A stretch of DNA of 64,000 bases from Ornithinimicrobium humiphilum (GTDB lineage Bacteria > Actinomycetota > Actinomycetes > Actinomycetales > Dermatophilaceae): contig NZ_VFPU01000001.1 of NCBI RefSeq assembly GCF_006716885.1, forward strand, positions 992,001 through 1,056,000, in the 5' to 3' direction. The translations under genes were made by a program, and so were the position numbers. The notes under the pieces are model-generated. The model was given only the letters and a program-made list of their open reading frames with translations, made no database searches and was not told where the DNA came from. Below, piece by piece: positions 18,056-26,523 of the stretch (its first letter is position 1; the number at the start of each line of letters is the position of its first letter).

Positions 18056-18475
18056 ATGTCTCCGAGTGCGCCGCCTGCATGTTCGTTCTGCGACATTTCG
18101 AACCACCGTGGGGAGGCGAGTGTCGCCGTGAGCGACGAGCTGACTGTGGCTTTCATGGACGCATACCCCGTTGCCCCTGGGCACGTGCTCATCGTGCCCC
18201 GCCGACATGTTCCCTCTTTGGATGACCTCAGCCCTGACGAGGGCGCCGCCCTGTGGAGAATGACGCAGTTGATCGCGCGGAGAGTTAAGGCAAAGCACGC
18301 ACCAGCGGTGAATCTGCACCTGTCCGATGGTGCAGAGGCCGAGCAGGATGTTTCTCACGTCCACATGCACGTTGTTCCACGGCATGGCGATGACGCTATC
18401 GTGATCCAGTTGCCGGGTACGCGCGTAAGCCGGGACGAGCTCGACCGCGTCGCGGCCTCGCTTGCCGAGGACTGA
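18056..18475 (+). CDS. HIT (histidine triad) family protein
   Basis: 139 residues. CSFCDI at the start is the usual Cys-x-x-Cys beginning of HIT proteins, then FMDAYPVAPGHVLIVPRRH, and the catalytic triad HVHMHVVPR near residue 100. HIT proteins hydrolyse nucleotide-phosphoramidate or AMP-linked substrates. The gene is free-standing within the accessory region, between an orphan gene and another orphan, with a leaderless-type promoter. Confidence 0.9.
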   Translation: MSPSAPPACSFCDISNHRGEASVAVSDELTVAFMDAYPVAPGHVLIVPRRHVPSLDDLSPDEGAALWRMTQLIARRVKAKHAPAVNLHLSDGAEAEQDVSHVHMHVVPRHGDDAIVIQLPGTRVSRDELDRVAASLAED

Positions 18476-18655
18476 CGAACCCTCCGCAGCTGCCGCTTCC
18501 AGCTACATTGAGCCAGCGGCCGAGCAGTCGGTAAGGGACCACACGGGTCTTCCCTTAGGGGTAAGAGAAGGGCTGCAAGTAGACCCCGGTGGTGCGCCGC
18601 CACACGCACGCTCTTGCCGCGCAGAACAACGCTCCTGAGGAAGCTTTTTCCCCAC

Positions 18656-18661
18656 TAGGGT
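18656..18661 (+). promoter_or_regulatory. -10 box (TAGGGT) of the 18.7-kb gene
   Basis: TAGGGT is 6 bases before the ATG, with no Shine-Dalgarno sequence. Confidence 0.5.
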
Positions 18662-18667
18662 GCGGCC

Positions 18668-19198
18668 ATGCAGAAGTCGCTGATGGATGCGATCGTCCTG
18701 ACGGATTACGGCCAGATCGACCTCGTCTGGTCCTGGGACGGTGGGTTCGACGGCGACGTGGACCGCTTCTTCGCTGGTCAGGTCAACGGCCTGGTCGGCG
18801 TTGGCGACCCGGACGGGGTGTACGTCCACTTGGCTCGGCGGTCCGGGGGCTCGCACGTACAAGTCGTTCTCTCGAGCGCTGCACCGCCTTTGGCCGATGG
18901 GCCCTGGGAAGACGTGGTCGAAGTGTCCCTGACAATACCCTCGGAGATCGGGGTTCGGGTCACGTCATGGGCGGGTGAGTCCAGCTGGCCTCTCGAGCTC
19001 CCTGCAGGCTCTTACCGGCTACGGGTCAGCGCTCGCGGACGTGACGCCGGCGCGGCCGACGAGTTCGTGGACCAGGTCGTGGACCATTACCTGCTCCAGC
19101 TCTGGCCTTCCCCGCCCGAGCCCGACGCGATCATCCGCGTCGGCAGTCAGAACGCCCGGTACTTCCATGCAGAGTGGGGTTCACGCCGCGACAAGTAG
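18668..19198 (+). CDS. Hypothetical protein, 176 residues
   Basis: No family is recognised with certainty. The protein is beta-rich with no signal or membrane segment. The stretch LPAGSYRLRVSARGRDAG followed by VVDHYLLQLWP resembles a pattern common in actinomycete hypothetical proteins of similar size, some near competence or toxin-immunity genes. A leaderless-type -10 box supports the ATG. Coding quality is good throughout. It stands alone on the + strand, between the HIT gene and a small membrane-protein gene on the other strand. Confidence 0.7.
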   Translation: MQKSLMDAIVLTDYGQIDLVWSWDGGFDGDVDRFFAGQVNGLVGVGDPDGVYVHLARRSGGSHVQVVLSSAAPPLADGPWEDVVEVSLTIPSEIGVRVTSWAGESSWPLELPAGSYRLRVSARGRDAGAADEFVDQVVDHYLLQLWPSPPEPDAIIRVGSQNARYFHAEWGSRRDK

Positions 19199-19239
19199 CG
19201 CACGCTCATGCCGCTGTGCGCAAGACCGAGGAGCGAGAC

Positions 19240-19410
19240 TCAACGTTTCCGCCGGTTCGCTCTCAGCATGTCGGTGAGGAGCCAGAGCAGCGCCACTAGT
19301 GCTAACGAGCCGGCAACGAGGCTCAATTCGGGTTCATTCACCATGAGAGCCGTCAGGCTTGCCAGGAGAAGACCCACGGCCAACAGAACTCGAGGCCACT
19401 TCCCCGACAC
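19240..19410 (-). CDS. Small two-segment membrane protein (56 aa)
   Basis: 56 residues from GTG, preceded by GGAGG with five-base spacing. It begins MSGKWPRV, has two hydrophobic helices (VLLAVGLLLASLTALMV and LSLVAGSLALVALLWLL) separated by a short NEPE turn, and ends in a basic tail (RANRRKR). This hairpin layout with positive ends inside is typical of tiny membrane proteins, including some toxins and membrane-enzyme regulators. No function is assigned. It lies in a gap that otherwise holds nothing. Confidence 0.6.
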   Translation of the reverse strand: MSGKWPRVLLAVGLLLASLTALMVNEPELSLVAGSLALVALLWLLTDMLRANRRKR

Positions 19411-19604
19411 GGCTGCCTCCTAGCTGTTGCAATCGGGCTCGGGTCCGCTGTCACTCAGACCCCACCGGTGCGACCCTAAGGAGGCGATCCGGCCGGCGCT
19501 TAGCTGACTCGCCGAAGGTAGCAGGTGTGAGACGAAGACCATCCGCTTCTGCCGCTGGTCGCGACAGCCGTACGGCTGGCCATCGGTTGTGTGGGTGTCG
19601 GAGG

Positions 19605-20180
19605 TTACGCTTCGTGACCGGTCATGCGTTTGAGTTTGGCTGGGACGCCGGCGACGATGGCGTTGGGTGGGACGTCTTTGGTCACGACGGCGCCTGCTGC
19701 GACGATGGCGCCGTCGCCGATGGTGACACCTGGTACGACGGTGACGGCGGCTCCGAGCCAGACACTGCGGCCGATATGGATGGGGGCGGGCAGCATGTCG
19801 GCTCGCCGGGCTGGGTCGACGTGGTGGTTGAGGGTGGTCAGGGTGCTGCCGTGGCCGATGAGGGTGCCCTCGCCGATGGTGATGCCGCCGGTGTCCTGGA
19901 ATCGGCAGCCGAGGTTGATGAAGACGCCGGGGCCGAGGGTCAGGTTCTTGCCGAACTCGCTGTAGAAGGGCGGGAAGAGGGCAACGGACTCCTCGACCGG
20001 TTTGCCCGTCAGCTCCTCGAGCAGGGCGCGGACCTGCTCGGGGGTGGTGTAGCCGGTGTTGAGCCTGGCGGTCACCCTGAGGGCTTCTTGTGCGGCAGCG
20101 TGCATGAACCTGTGTTCCGGCGACCCGCCGAGCACCGGGGCTCCGCTGTTGACATGGTCGAGGAAGTGCTGGAGGTTCAT
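19605..20180 (-). CDS. Maltose/galactoside O-acetyltransferase-like enzyme (hexapeptide repeat)
   Basis: 191 residues. An N-terminal Mac-type helix region is followed by left-handed beta-helix hexapeptide repeats ([42 protein letters not shown]) and VPAKLKRM at the end. LNHHVD carries the active-site His typical of LacA/Maa enzymes. It transfers acetyl from acetyl-CoA to a sugar hydroxyl. The ATG overlaps the stop of the lipoprotein gene (ATGA), placing it last in a three-gene operon with a cyclophilin-like lipoprotein and an alcohol dehydrogenase. Confidence 0.9.
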   Translation of the reverse strand: MNLQHFLDHVNSGAPVLGGSPEHRFMHAAAQEALRVTARLNTGYTTPEQVRALLEELTGKPVEESVALFPPFYSEFGKNLTLGPGVFINLGCRFQDTGGITIGEGTLIGHGSTLTTLNHHVDPARRADMLPAPIHIGRSVWLGAAVTVVPGVTIGDGAIVAAGAVVTKDVPPNAIVAGVPAKLKRMTGHEA

Positions 20181-20737
20181 CGTCCTGTACCTGCCTCGAC
20201 TGTGGCGGTGACTGCACCGCTCAGGCTGGCGATCCGCTCGGGGGCGTCACCATCCAACTGGCCCAGGATGACGATGCCCGGGAAGTAGGACTGGTCCCCG
20301 TAGTAGAGGACCAGGTCGTTGCCGGGAGCGTAGTAGCCCAGGTCTCCCACTTCCGGGTCGGCGCCCTCGGGCTGGCCGTCAAGGGAGAGTGCAGAGCGCA
20401 GGGGGCCGGTCTTCTCGACCCCGCCGTGGTCGACCATCTCGACCGTCACCGGCAGCTGCGTCAGGAGGTCGTCGGCGGCGGGACTGTCGGCCAGGGTGGC
20501 GGTGAAGGTCTGGTCTGCGATGGTGATCTGGATCTGCATCTCTTCTCCGAACGTCGCATCGGGTTGGGGTGTGGGCTGGTCGGCAGTGTTGTCTGAGGGC
20601 TCCTGCGCCGACGCAGTGTGGACGGGCGAGTCCCTGTCCGGGTCGCTCTGATCATCCGTTCGCGGCCCGTCGGCGCACCCGGTGGTCAGGAGGGCCGCCA
20701 GGCCGATCGCCGTCAGCGTTGTCTGTCCTGGACGCAT
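20177..20737 (-). CDS. Lipoprotein with cyclophilin-like domain
   Basis: 186 residues from ATG (a GTG one codon earlier is possible). The signal peptide ends in lipobox LTTGC, so the Cys is lipidated and the protein is anchored outside. A ~45-residue acidic linker precedes a domain with [29 protein letters not shown] and [17 protein letters not shown], the pattern of the cyclophilin-like beta-barrel (DUF369/Cyclophil_like). No peptidyl-prolyl isomerase residues are evident. Such genes often travel with the dehydrogenase and acetyltransferase seen here; the shared job is unknown. Confidence 0.8.
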   Translation of the reverse strand: MRPGQTTLTAIGLAALLTTGCADGPRTDDQSDPDRDSPVHTASAQEPSDNTADQPTPQPDATFGEEMQIQITIADQTFTATLADSPAADDLLTQLPVTVEMVDHGGVEKTGPLRSALSLDGQPEGADPEVGDLGYYAPGNDLVLYYGDQSYFPGIVILGQLDGDAPERIASLSGAVTATVEAGTGR

Positions 20738-20743
20738 CACGGC

Positions 20744-21763
20744 TCAGGGGGTGAGCAGGACCTTGGTGGCGGTGCGCTGGTCCATGGCCTGGTAGCCCTC
20801 GGCAGCCTGCTCGAGCGGCAGAGTGAGGTCGAAGACCTTGCCGGGGTCGATCTTGCGGTCCCAGATGAGCTGGATCAGGTCGGGCAGGAACCGTCGGACC
20901 GGAGCGGGTCCGCCGTGCAGGTGCACGCCGGCCATGAAGAGGTCCTCGCCGGGGATGGTGACGTCGTGGGAGACGCCGACGAACCCGACGTGCCCACCTG
21001 GGCGGGTCGACCCGATCGCCTGCATCATCGCCTCCTGGGTGCCCACGGCCTCGATGACCGAGTGGGCGCCGAGTCCGCCGGTGAGCTCCTTGACCCGGGC
21101 CACGCCCTCCTCGCCGCGCTCCTGCACGATGTCCGTGGCGCCGAACTCGCGCGCGAGGGCCTGCCGGTCGGTGTGCCGGCTGAACGCGATGATCCGCTCG
21201 GCGCCCAGCTGTTTGGCCGCCAGGATGCCCAGGAGGCCGACCGCGCCGTCGCCCACGACGGCCACGGTCTTGCCCGGTCCGGCCTGCGCGGCGACCGCGG
21301 CGAACCAGCCGGTGCCGAGCACGTCGGAGGCCGCCAGCAGGGAGGGGATCAGGTCCGCATCGGGCATGCCGGGGGTGGCGACGAGGGTGCCGTCGGCCAG
21401 GGGGATGCGGGCCAGCTCGGACTGGGTGCCGATCGTGCCCATCAGGACACGGTGCACGCAGTAGGCCTGGTAGCCGGCCTGGCAGATCTCGCAAGTGTTG
21501 TCGCTGGCCCAGAACGAGCCGACGACGAAGTCGCCGACCTTCACGGTGGACACCTGCGGGCCGACCTGCTCGACGACGCCGACGTACTCGTGTCCCATCA
21601 CCTGGTGGGCGACCGGCTCGGCACCGCGGTAGGGCCACAGGTCGCTGCCGCATATGCAGGTCGCCGAGACCCGGATGATGGCGTCGGTGGGTTCGATGAT
21701 CGTGGGGTCCTCGCGGTCCTCGACCCGTATGTCGCCGGGGGCGTGCATGACAACCTGGCGCAT
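20744..21763 (-). CDS. Zinc-dependent alcohol dehydrogenase family protein
   Basis: 339 residues, medium-chain dehydrogenase/reductase. The catalytic zinc region is ATCICGSDLWPYRG and GHEYVG. The structural-zinc lobe is NTCEICQAGYQAYC, with Asn where the first Cys of four usually stands, so this site may be incomplete. The Rossmann motif is VVGDGAVGLLG. It is the first gene of an operon with the lipoprotein and O-acetyltransferase, divergent from a helix-turn-helix regulator, a layout typical of aldehyde/alcohol-responsive regulation. The substrate is not readable. Confidence 0.9.
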   Translation of the reverse strand: MRQVVMHAPGDIRVEDREDPTIIEPTDAIIRVSATCICGSDLWPYRGAEPVAHQVMGHEYVGVVEQVGPQVSTVKVGDFVVGSFWASDNTCEICQAGYQAYCVHRVLMGTIGTQSELARIPLADGTLVATPGMPDADLIPSLLAASDVLGTGWFAAVAAQAGPGKTVAVVGDGAVGLLGILAAKQLGAERIIAFSRHTDRQALAREFGATDIVQERGEEGVARVKELTGGLGAHSVIEAVGTQEAMMQAIGSTRPGGHVGFVGVSHDVTIPGEDLFMAGVHLHGGPAPVRRFLPDLIQLIWDRKIDPGKVFDLTLPLEQAAEGYQAMDQRTATKVLLTP

Positions 21764-21848
21764 GGTGGTGCAGCCTTTCTCTCGTCCGGTAGGCGGGCCG
21801 CTGCCCGCGCTCGATCCAGTGAACCCCGCCCGCACCGGATGAGGGAGT

Positions 21849-21880
21849 CCCTGTCAAGGGGTGCACCGACAGGGCACCCC
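21849..21880. promoter_or_regulatory. Operator-like inverted repeats between the dehydrogenase operon and its regulator
   Basis: CCCTGTC (21849-21855) pairs with GACAGGG (21868-21874), and GGGGTGC (21858-21864) pairs with GCACCCC (21874-21880). The overlapping dyads lie in the 160-base divergent region and are the likely binding site of the HTH regulator. Confidence 0.55.
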
Positions 21881-21910
21881 TCAGGGCCAGCGGTGGCGCC
21901 TGGTTCGGCC

Positions 21911-21916
21911 TACGCT
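21911..21916 (+). promoter_or_regulatory. -10 box (TACGCT) of the HTH regulator
   Basis: TACGCT is 7 bases before the GTG start, leaderless layout. Confidence 0.5.
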
Positions 21917-21923
21917 CGAGAGC

Positions 21924-22799
21924 GTGGACAACCATCAGGAGGTGCGCGAGTTCCTCACCACCCGCCGCGCCCGCATCACGCCCGACCAGGTCGGGCTGGT
22001 CACGACCGGGGCCCGTCGCGTTCCTGGGCTGCGCCGCAGCGAGGTCGCCACGCTCGCTGGGCTGAGCGTGGAGTACTACGCCCGGCTCGAGCGTGGCCAG
22101 ATCGCCGGGGCCTCCTCCGGCGTCCTGGAAGCTCTCGCCCGCGCCCTGCAGCTCGATGAGACCGAGCGCGCCCACCTGTTCGACCTGGCCCGTGCCGCCG
22201 ACGGCGTCCCCACCTCCGGTCGACCCCGGCGCCGCTCCCCGACCAGGGCGGCCTCACGCCACAGCCTGCAGTGGGCGCTGGAGGCCATCACCGACGCCGT
22301 CGCCTTCGTGCGCGACCCCCGCCAGAACCTGCTGGCCACCAACACCCTGGGTCGAACGTTCTACTCCCCGGTCATCGGTGACGGAGGCCGTACCCCCAAC
22401 CTCGCCCGCTTCCAGTTCCTGGACCCCGCCTCCCGCGACTTCTACCCCGACTGGGACCTCTTCGCCCAGATGTGCGTCGGCATCATGCGCGCCGAGGCCG
22501 GTCGCGACCCCCACGACCGTGGCCTGCAGGATCTCGTCGGCGAGCTGTCCACCCGTAGCGAGACCTTCCGCCGACTGTGGGCCGCCCACGACGTCCGCGC
22601 CCACGGGGCCGGCACCAAACGGTTCCACCACCCCCTCGTCGGCGAACTCACCCTCGTCTACGAAGAGCTGGCCATCACCGCCGAGCCCGGACTCGCCCTC
22701 CTCATCTACACCGCCGAACCCGGCTCACCCTCCGCCGAACGACTACGACTCCTCGCCTCCTGGGCCGCATCGAAGGACACAGCCGTCAGCACCGAATGA
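21924..22799 (+). CDS. Helix-turn-helix transcriptional regulator (MmyB-like)
   Basis: 291 residues from GTG. The N-terminal XRE-type HTH has the typical RRVPGLRRSEVATLAGLSVEYYARLERG pattern (split in helices; residues ~32-58). The C-terminal MmyB-like ligand domain is marked by NLLATN, FLDPASRDFYPDW and TKRFHHPLVGELTLVYE. Members regulate adjacent oxidoreductase genes. The divergent placement beside the alcohol dehydrogenase operon and the dyads between them indicate that it controls that operon and perhaps itself. Confidence 0.9.
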   Translation: MDNHQEVREFLTTRRARITPDQVGLVTTGARRVPGLRRSEVATLAGLSVEYYARLERGQIAGASSGVLEALARALQLDETERAHLFDLARAADGVPTSGRPRRRSPTRAASRHSLQWALEAITDAVAFVRDPRQNLLATNTLGRTFYSPVIGDGGRTPNLARFQFLDPASRDFYPDWDLFAQMCVGIMRAEAGRDPHDRGLQDLVGELSTRSETFRRLWAAHDVRAHGAGTKRFHHPLVGELTLVYEELAITAEPGLALLIYTAEPGSPSAERLRLLASWAASKDTAVSTE

Positions 22800-23072
22800 G
22801 GCACAGCAATGCGTGCCCGTCTTGTCCCGGAATGAACACGCGCTGACTAAACCCGTCGAGCAAGAGAATCCCAGAAAGAAGTTGGCGAACCACCCGTGAG
22901 GAGAAGGGCGTCGACACGTCGGTAGGACGAGAACTTCCACTGACCCACGAGCACGCTGTCCACCGCGGCAGAGCCCACGGCGGACGCACCTAAAACACAC
23001 TCAATTGCCGCGAGTCGCTAGAGCCGGTGGCGCCCTCGCTACAGGATGATGAGCCCCAGCGAGGAGGAACCG

Positions 23073-23495
23073 TTGGAGTACAGCTTCGTTCAGTCGCCTG
23101 AAGGCTTGGTCGACGTCGTCCTGACTAGCGACGAGCCGATCCTCGCTGACGCCCTGGCCGATAGTCTGGGAACACGCCCGCCGAGGGGCGCGCGGCAGGA
23201 CGGCCCATCGACCTATTGGATTGACCGGGCGCTGTCCTACCTACGAGCACGGCTCACGGACCTCGAGGAATCCCCCTTCGCTTCAGGCAATATCACTTAC
23301 CTGGCGTTGAAGGATGGTGCAATCGAGGCCAGGTATGACTACGACCCGCCGGACAGCGAATACGTCAACAGAGTTCCCGCCGGCGAACTGATTGAACTTC
23401 TGGAACGTTGGCGCGCACGGGTCATCGAACTGGATCCCGGTGCTGATCGGCGCGTGCCTCCACCACCGCGGGCGTGGCCGATGCCGCCTGCCTGA
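23073..23495 (+). CDS. Hypothetical protein, ~140 residues
   Basis: A strong AGGAGG at 23062-23067 with five-base spacing favours a TTG start at 23073; an ATG at 23046 with weak GG-rich context is the alternative. The family is not recognised. The protein is acidic, mixed alpha/beta (YWIDRALSYLRARL; LIELLERWRARVIEL), with ARYDYDPPDSEYV in the middle and a Pro-rich end. Size, acidity and isolation resemble orphan immunity proteins, but nothing proves this. It ends about 25 bases before the IS110 element. Confidence 0.6.
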   Translation: MEYSFVQSPEGLVDVVLTSDEPILADALADSLGTRPPRGARQDGPSTYWIDRALSYLRARLTDLEESPFASGNITYLALKDGAIEARYDYDPPDSEYVNRVPAGELIELLERWRARVIELDPGADRRVPPPPRAWPMPPA

Positions 23496-23522
23496 GACGC
23501 ACTCTTCTGGCACCCCTCTGTG

Positions 23523-24701
23523 TCAAGACGCCGCTGGGAGGGTGGTTCTAGGCTTGGTGGTGGCGGGTCCGGGAAGTGGCTTGTCCGAAGAGCCGGCGTC
23601 GGGTTGTGAGCCGGTCGCGCTGGAGTCAGAGTCGTCACCCAGTTGCCCTCCCGGGCCCGTCGTCGTGTGTCCGGCGAGGTCGTCGAGCATGGCCTTGTAG
23701 ACCAGGTCGGACAGGCGCCGTTTGAGGCAGCGCATCGCTTCCATCGGCGTCTTGCCGGCGGCGACCTTTCGGTCGTAGTAGGCCCTGCCCTCGGTCGCGT
23801 GCCGCAGCTGGACGACGGCCATGATGTGCAGCACCCGGTTGATCTGCCGGTTGCCCTTGCGGGAGAGCCGGTGGTGGGTGTGGTCCCCGGAGGAGGCGTC
23901 CACGGGGGCGGTGCCGGTCCAGGACGCGAAGTGGTTGCGGTCGGGGAAGCGGGTGATGTCGGCGACCTCGACCAGCAGCCGCGCGGCGCCGGAGGGTCCG
24001 ATGCCGTGCAGGTCGATCAGGCCGGTCCCGGTGGCTTTGACCAGGGACTTCAGCTCCTTGTCCGCGGCCTTGGTGCGGGCGTAGATCTTGGCCAGGTCCT
24101 CGATCAGCTCGATCGCGTGGGCCTTGCGCACCTTGCCCGCCGTCGTGGTCGGGCGGACCTTCTTGAGCAGCTCCTTGGCCTGGGCCGCGGACAGGGACCG
24201 CTTGGCCCCGCCGGGGATGAGCTCGAGGAGAAGCTTGTGCAGCTGGCACACCTTGCGGGTGTGCTCGGCCCCCAGGGAGGCGCGCCGGTCCACGCACATG
24301 CGCAGCACCTCCAGCTGCTCGTCGTCGACGACCGGGCGCAGCCCGCCCATGCGGACGCCGACCAGGGCGATGGAATGGGCGTCGGTGGCGTCGGTCTTAC
24401 GGCCCTGGCCGGTGGCGAAGACCCGCACCCGCGCGGACATCTTCGCCGGCACGTCGACCACGTCCTCGCCGTCGGCGACCAGGCGGGATGCCACGTGCTT
24501 GCCGATCCCGGCGCAGCCCTCGACCGCCCACAGGCGCTGCGGCCACTGCCGCGCGTAGCCCAGCGGCTGGGCGTAGCCGTCGGCGTCGGTGGTGAACCGG
24601 CCGCCGCCGACGACCTGCTCGTGGCTGGTCATCACCTCGATCGTGACGGTGCGCTTGTGCGGGTCCATCCCGATCACGACCAGCGGGTTCTCTGTATTCA
24701 T
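23523..24701 (-). CDS. IS110-family transposase (DEDD recombinase)
   Basis: 392 residues. The N-terminal RuvC-like DEDD domain shows VVIGMDPHKRTVTIEV, AVEGCAG and the paired acidic motif TDATDAHSIA. The C-terminal Tnp-20 domain has LHGIGPSGAARLL, FASWTGTAPVDASSG and GNRQINRVLHIMA, with its catalytic Ser region typical of IS110. The tail (about 45 residues) is rich in Gly/Ser/Thr. The frame is full-length and uninterrupted, so the element may be active. GC is high, unlike the surrounding orphans, suggesting a later and separate insertion. Confidence 0.95.
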   Translation of the reverse strand: MNTENPLVVIGMDPHKRTVTIEVMTSHEQVVGGGRFTTDADGYAQPLGYARQWPQRLWAVEGCAGIGKHVASRLVADGEDVVDVPAKMSARVRVFATGQGRKTDATDAHSIALVGVRMGGLRPVVDDEQLEVLRMCVDRRASLGAEHTRKVCQLHKLLLELIPGGAKRSLSAAQAKELLKKVRPTTTAGKVRKAHAIELIEDLAKIYARTKAADKELKSLVKATGTGLIDLHGIGPSGAARLLVEVADITRFPDRNHFASWTGTAPVDASSGDHTHHRLSRKGNRQINRVLHIMAVVQLRHATEGRAYYDRKVAAGKTPMEAMRCLKRRLSDLVYKAMLDDLAGHTTTGPGGQLGDDSDSSATGSQPDAGSSDKPLPGPATTKPRTTLPAAS

Positions 24702-24952
24702 GCCTTGCTCCCTTGCGTCGACATCACTTCGTGTCGAGCTGGGAGGGCACCGCTACGTACGGCTGGGCAAACCCCTCTCGAGCCTCTCCCGGCCCTGGCG
24801 GTGACCGGGGCGACGCAGGCCAAATGTGAGCCTCACGCCAACGGCGTGGGCAGCCGCACTGAGAGCGACCACCCCGGTCACCTCAGACCGAGCCTGGCCG
24901 GGCCCGATCCTGACGTCAATGAAACACGTAGCCGCACGGAGGACGACCCTGT
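24702..24952 (-). ncRNA. Candidate IS110 bridge RNA region
   Basis: This non-coding stretch upstream of the transposase has several stems: CGACA/TGTCG around TCACTTCG (about 24719-24736), CACGCC/GGCGTG with a 3-base loop (about 24836-24850), and GACC/GGTC around ACCCC. In IS110-group elements (for example IS621) the left non-coding end encodes a bridge RNA with target- and donor-binding loops. Location and structure agree; the RNA itself is not proven. Confidence 0.5.
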
Positions 24953-25381
24953 TCAGAAGTCCCTGCGTGCTCGCCAGGCCAGTGCCGTCAGCACGGCAGT
25001 CGTGGGAGTCCAGATGGCCCGCTCGGGCCAGGACGGCGAGATGCCGTTCATGACGGTGCCAACGCCCATCAGGGTGGTGACGCCGGTCAGCACGTGGCGG
25101 CGCATCTTCACCGGAGTGCGACGGCTCCCGACCACGACAGAGAGCCCGCTATAGAGAAGCGCCGCGCCTGCGCTCACGACCCTGAGGCGGCTAGGCAGGA
25201 CGCCGGGGTGAGCGCCGCCGTAACTAGCACGGCCCCAGGGGACCCCGGCTGCAAGCGCAACCTGGAAGGCGGCGACCCCTCCCAGACCAACGGCCAAAGC
25301 ACTACGTTCCAGGGAGCGCCGCTGACGCTCAGCACCTGATGGCGTCGGCCTCGGCTCAGTCACACCCTTAGGATGCCGCAT
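24953..25381 (-). CDS. Hypothetical four-segment membrane protein
   Basis: 142 residues from an ATG preceded by AGGAG at short spacing; a longer start at 25444 is possible. After a charged start of about 30 residues there are four hydrophobic segments (SALAVGLGGVAAFQVALAAG; VVSAGAALLYSGLSVVV; LTGVTTLMGVGTVMNG; TTAVLTALAWRA). The loop WGRASYGGAHPGVLPSRLR resembles small actinobacterial membrane proteins of unknown function. It stands just upstream of the IS110 non-coding end. Confidence 0.7.
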   Translation of the reverse strand: MRHPKGVTEPRPTPSGAERQRRSLERSALAVGLGGVAAFQVALAAGVPWGRASYGGAHPGVLPSRLRVVSAGAALLYSGLSVVVGSRRTPVKMRRHVLTGVTTLMGVGTVMNGISPSWPERAIWTPTTAVLTALAWRARRDF

Positions 25382-25460
25382 CCGCTCCTGCCGCTGGTCG
25401 GTTGCTCTCCCTGGGCGAGGCATCCCGCCCGGAACACCCACCATGCCGTGTGCGGCGGGG

Positions 25461-25706
25461 CTAGTCGTCGCCCTCCAGTTGGCGTCGTATCAGTTGCCGA
25501 TCCTCTTCGACGACTCGGCGGAACTGCATGTCCATGACCGCACGCGCCTGATGCTCGTTCCAGCCGAACTCGCGTTGGAGCATGTCGAAAGCGCTATCGC
25601 GGTCGCGGCAGCTGTGCAGAAGCTGGACGAGGATGACCGGGTTTTCGACCGCGGCGTCGATCGCGGCAAGCACGTTGTATGGATCGGAAGCCCTCGAGCT
25701 AGTCAT
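25461..25706 (-). CDS. Small protein resembling a GyrA/ParC segment (paralogue 1)
   Basis: 81 residues from ATG with GAAGG six bases upstream. NVLAAIDAAVENPVILVQLLHS, then FGWNEHQARAVMDMQFRRV, echoes the conserved helical piece of DNA gyrase/topoisomerase IV subunit A in which AI..A is followed by QA.AILDM.L..L. No catalytic Tyr or DNA gate is present, so it is not a topoisomerase. A paralogue lies at 28586-28837. Function is unknown; binding gyrase or imitating part of it is speculation. Confidence 0.65.
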   Translation of the reverse strand: MTSSRASDPYNVLAAIDAAVENPVILVQLLHSCRDRDSAFDMLQREFGWNEHQARAVMDMQFRRVVEEDRQLIRRQLEGDD

Positions 25707-25882
25707 AGCCGACCTTCCCACAGTCCCTCCCCTGACGTCGCCGGATATCGGTCCCGCGTAGGGCGGGACGGCCCTGATCCGTTAGTACCGAGCACCCTTC
25801 ATGCCGCGAGTCGCGCGTTCTGAACCGTCAGTGCGCCGTGGGAATCATGTCTCGACGTTGACCGCAGGAAGCCGGTGGTTGG

Positions 25883-26410
25883 TTACCCATGGGTGCGACG
25901 GGCTTCCGCCTCTCGCGGCTCAGCGACTGCGCGGAGGTCGATATGTAGCTGCACGCAGGGGGACCCGGTCGGGTAGCCGTCTGGGTTGACTGCGCCGCTG
26001 TAGGCGTACATCTCGATGCTGTGCTGCTCCAGCTGCCACCACCAGGAGCCTCCGCTGTACTGGGTTGCCTCAGTGACTTCACGAGGATCGCCATGGACGT
26101 CCGTCAGGGCACGAGCTAGGTCGTCGGCCGCCCGTAGGACATCAGCGGAGCTTTCGCCGTCCCACAGGAACCAGAAGATGTCCGCGAACTCGTCCCGGTA
26201 GGTGCCCCACCCTGCACGGACCGCTCCCCAGGAGGGCATCGCCGCCATGTGCCAGGAGCGGTCGGCGCCCCGGCGCGGGGTCTCCTCCGCTGTGTCCGTG
26301 TCGATACCGAACGACTGCAGCCAGGGCAAACCATCCTCGAGATGTCGGGGCCACGGCGACTCCACAATGGCAGTGACTCGTGACGCGACTTCCCCCGGGG
26401 ACGGCTTCAT
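25883..26410 (-). CDS. Hypothetical protein, 175 residues
   Basis: It is a soluble acidic protein with WPRHLEDGLPWLQSFGID at the start, many Trp residues (FWFLWDGESS; SWWWQLEQHSIEMYAYSG) and a C-terminal VQLHIDLRAVAE strand. The pattern recalls DUF6301-type actinomycete proteins, but I am not sure. No membrane segment is seen. The gene is divergent from the DUF5677-like gene at 26524. Confidence 0.7.
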   Translation of the reverse strand: MKPSPGEVASRVTAIVESPWPRHLEDGLPWLQSFGIDTDTAEETPRRGADRSWHMAAMPSWGAVRAGWGTYRDEFADIFWFLWDGESSADVLRAADDLARALTDVHGDPREVTEATQYSGGSWWWQLEQHSIEMYAYSGAVNPDGYPTGSPCVQLHIDLRAVAEPREAEARRTHG

Positions 26411-26510
26411 GACGCGACCTTAGCGGCTGCCACGAATCCGCACTCTTCTGCCGCATGCGGGGCAGCGTAAGAACGCGGTGTGCGCGGCGTGGTGAGTCAT
26501 ACCACGTGGC

Positions 26511-26516
26511 TACCCT
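26511..26516 (+). promoter_or_regulatory. -10 box (TACCCT) of the DUF5677-like gene
   Basis: TACCCT is 7 bases before the ATG at 26524. No ribosome-binding site precedes this or the longer start at 26455, so the leaderless reading decides the start. Confidence 0.55.
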
Positions 26517-26523
26517 GCTCGCT

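Larger units (their letters stand above)
23496..24952 (-). mobile_element. IS110-family insertion sequence (approximate limits)
   Basis: It consists of one DEDD transposase gene plus about 250 bases of non-coding DNA upstream of it. IS110 elements lack terminal inverted repeats and usually make no target duplication, so the ends cannot be fixed by eye. The outer limits given are the neighbouring coding regions. The copy appears intact. It lies inside the low-GC accessory region. Confidence 0.75.
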
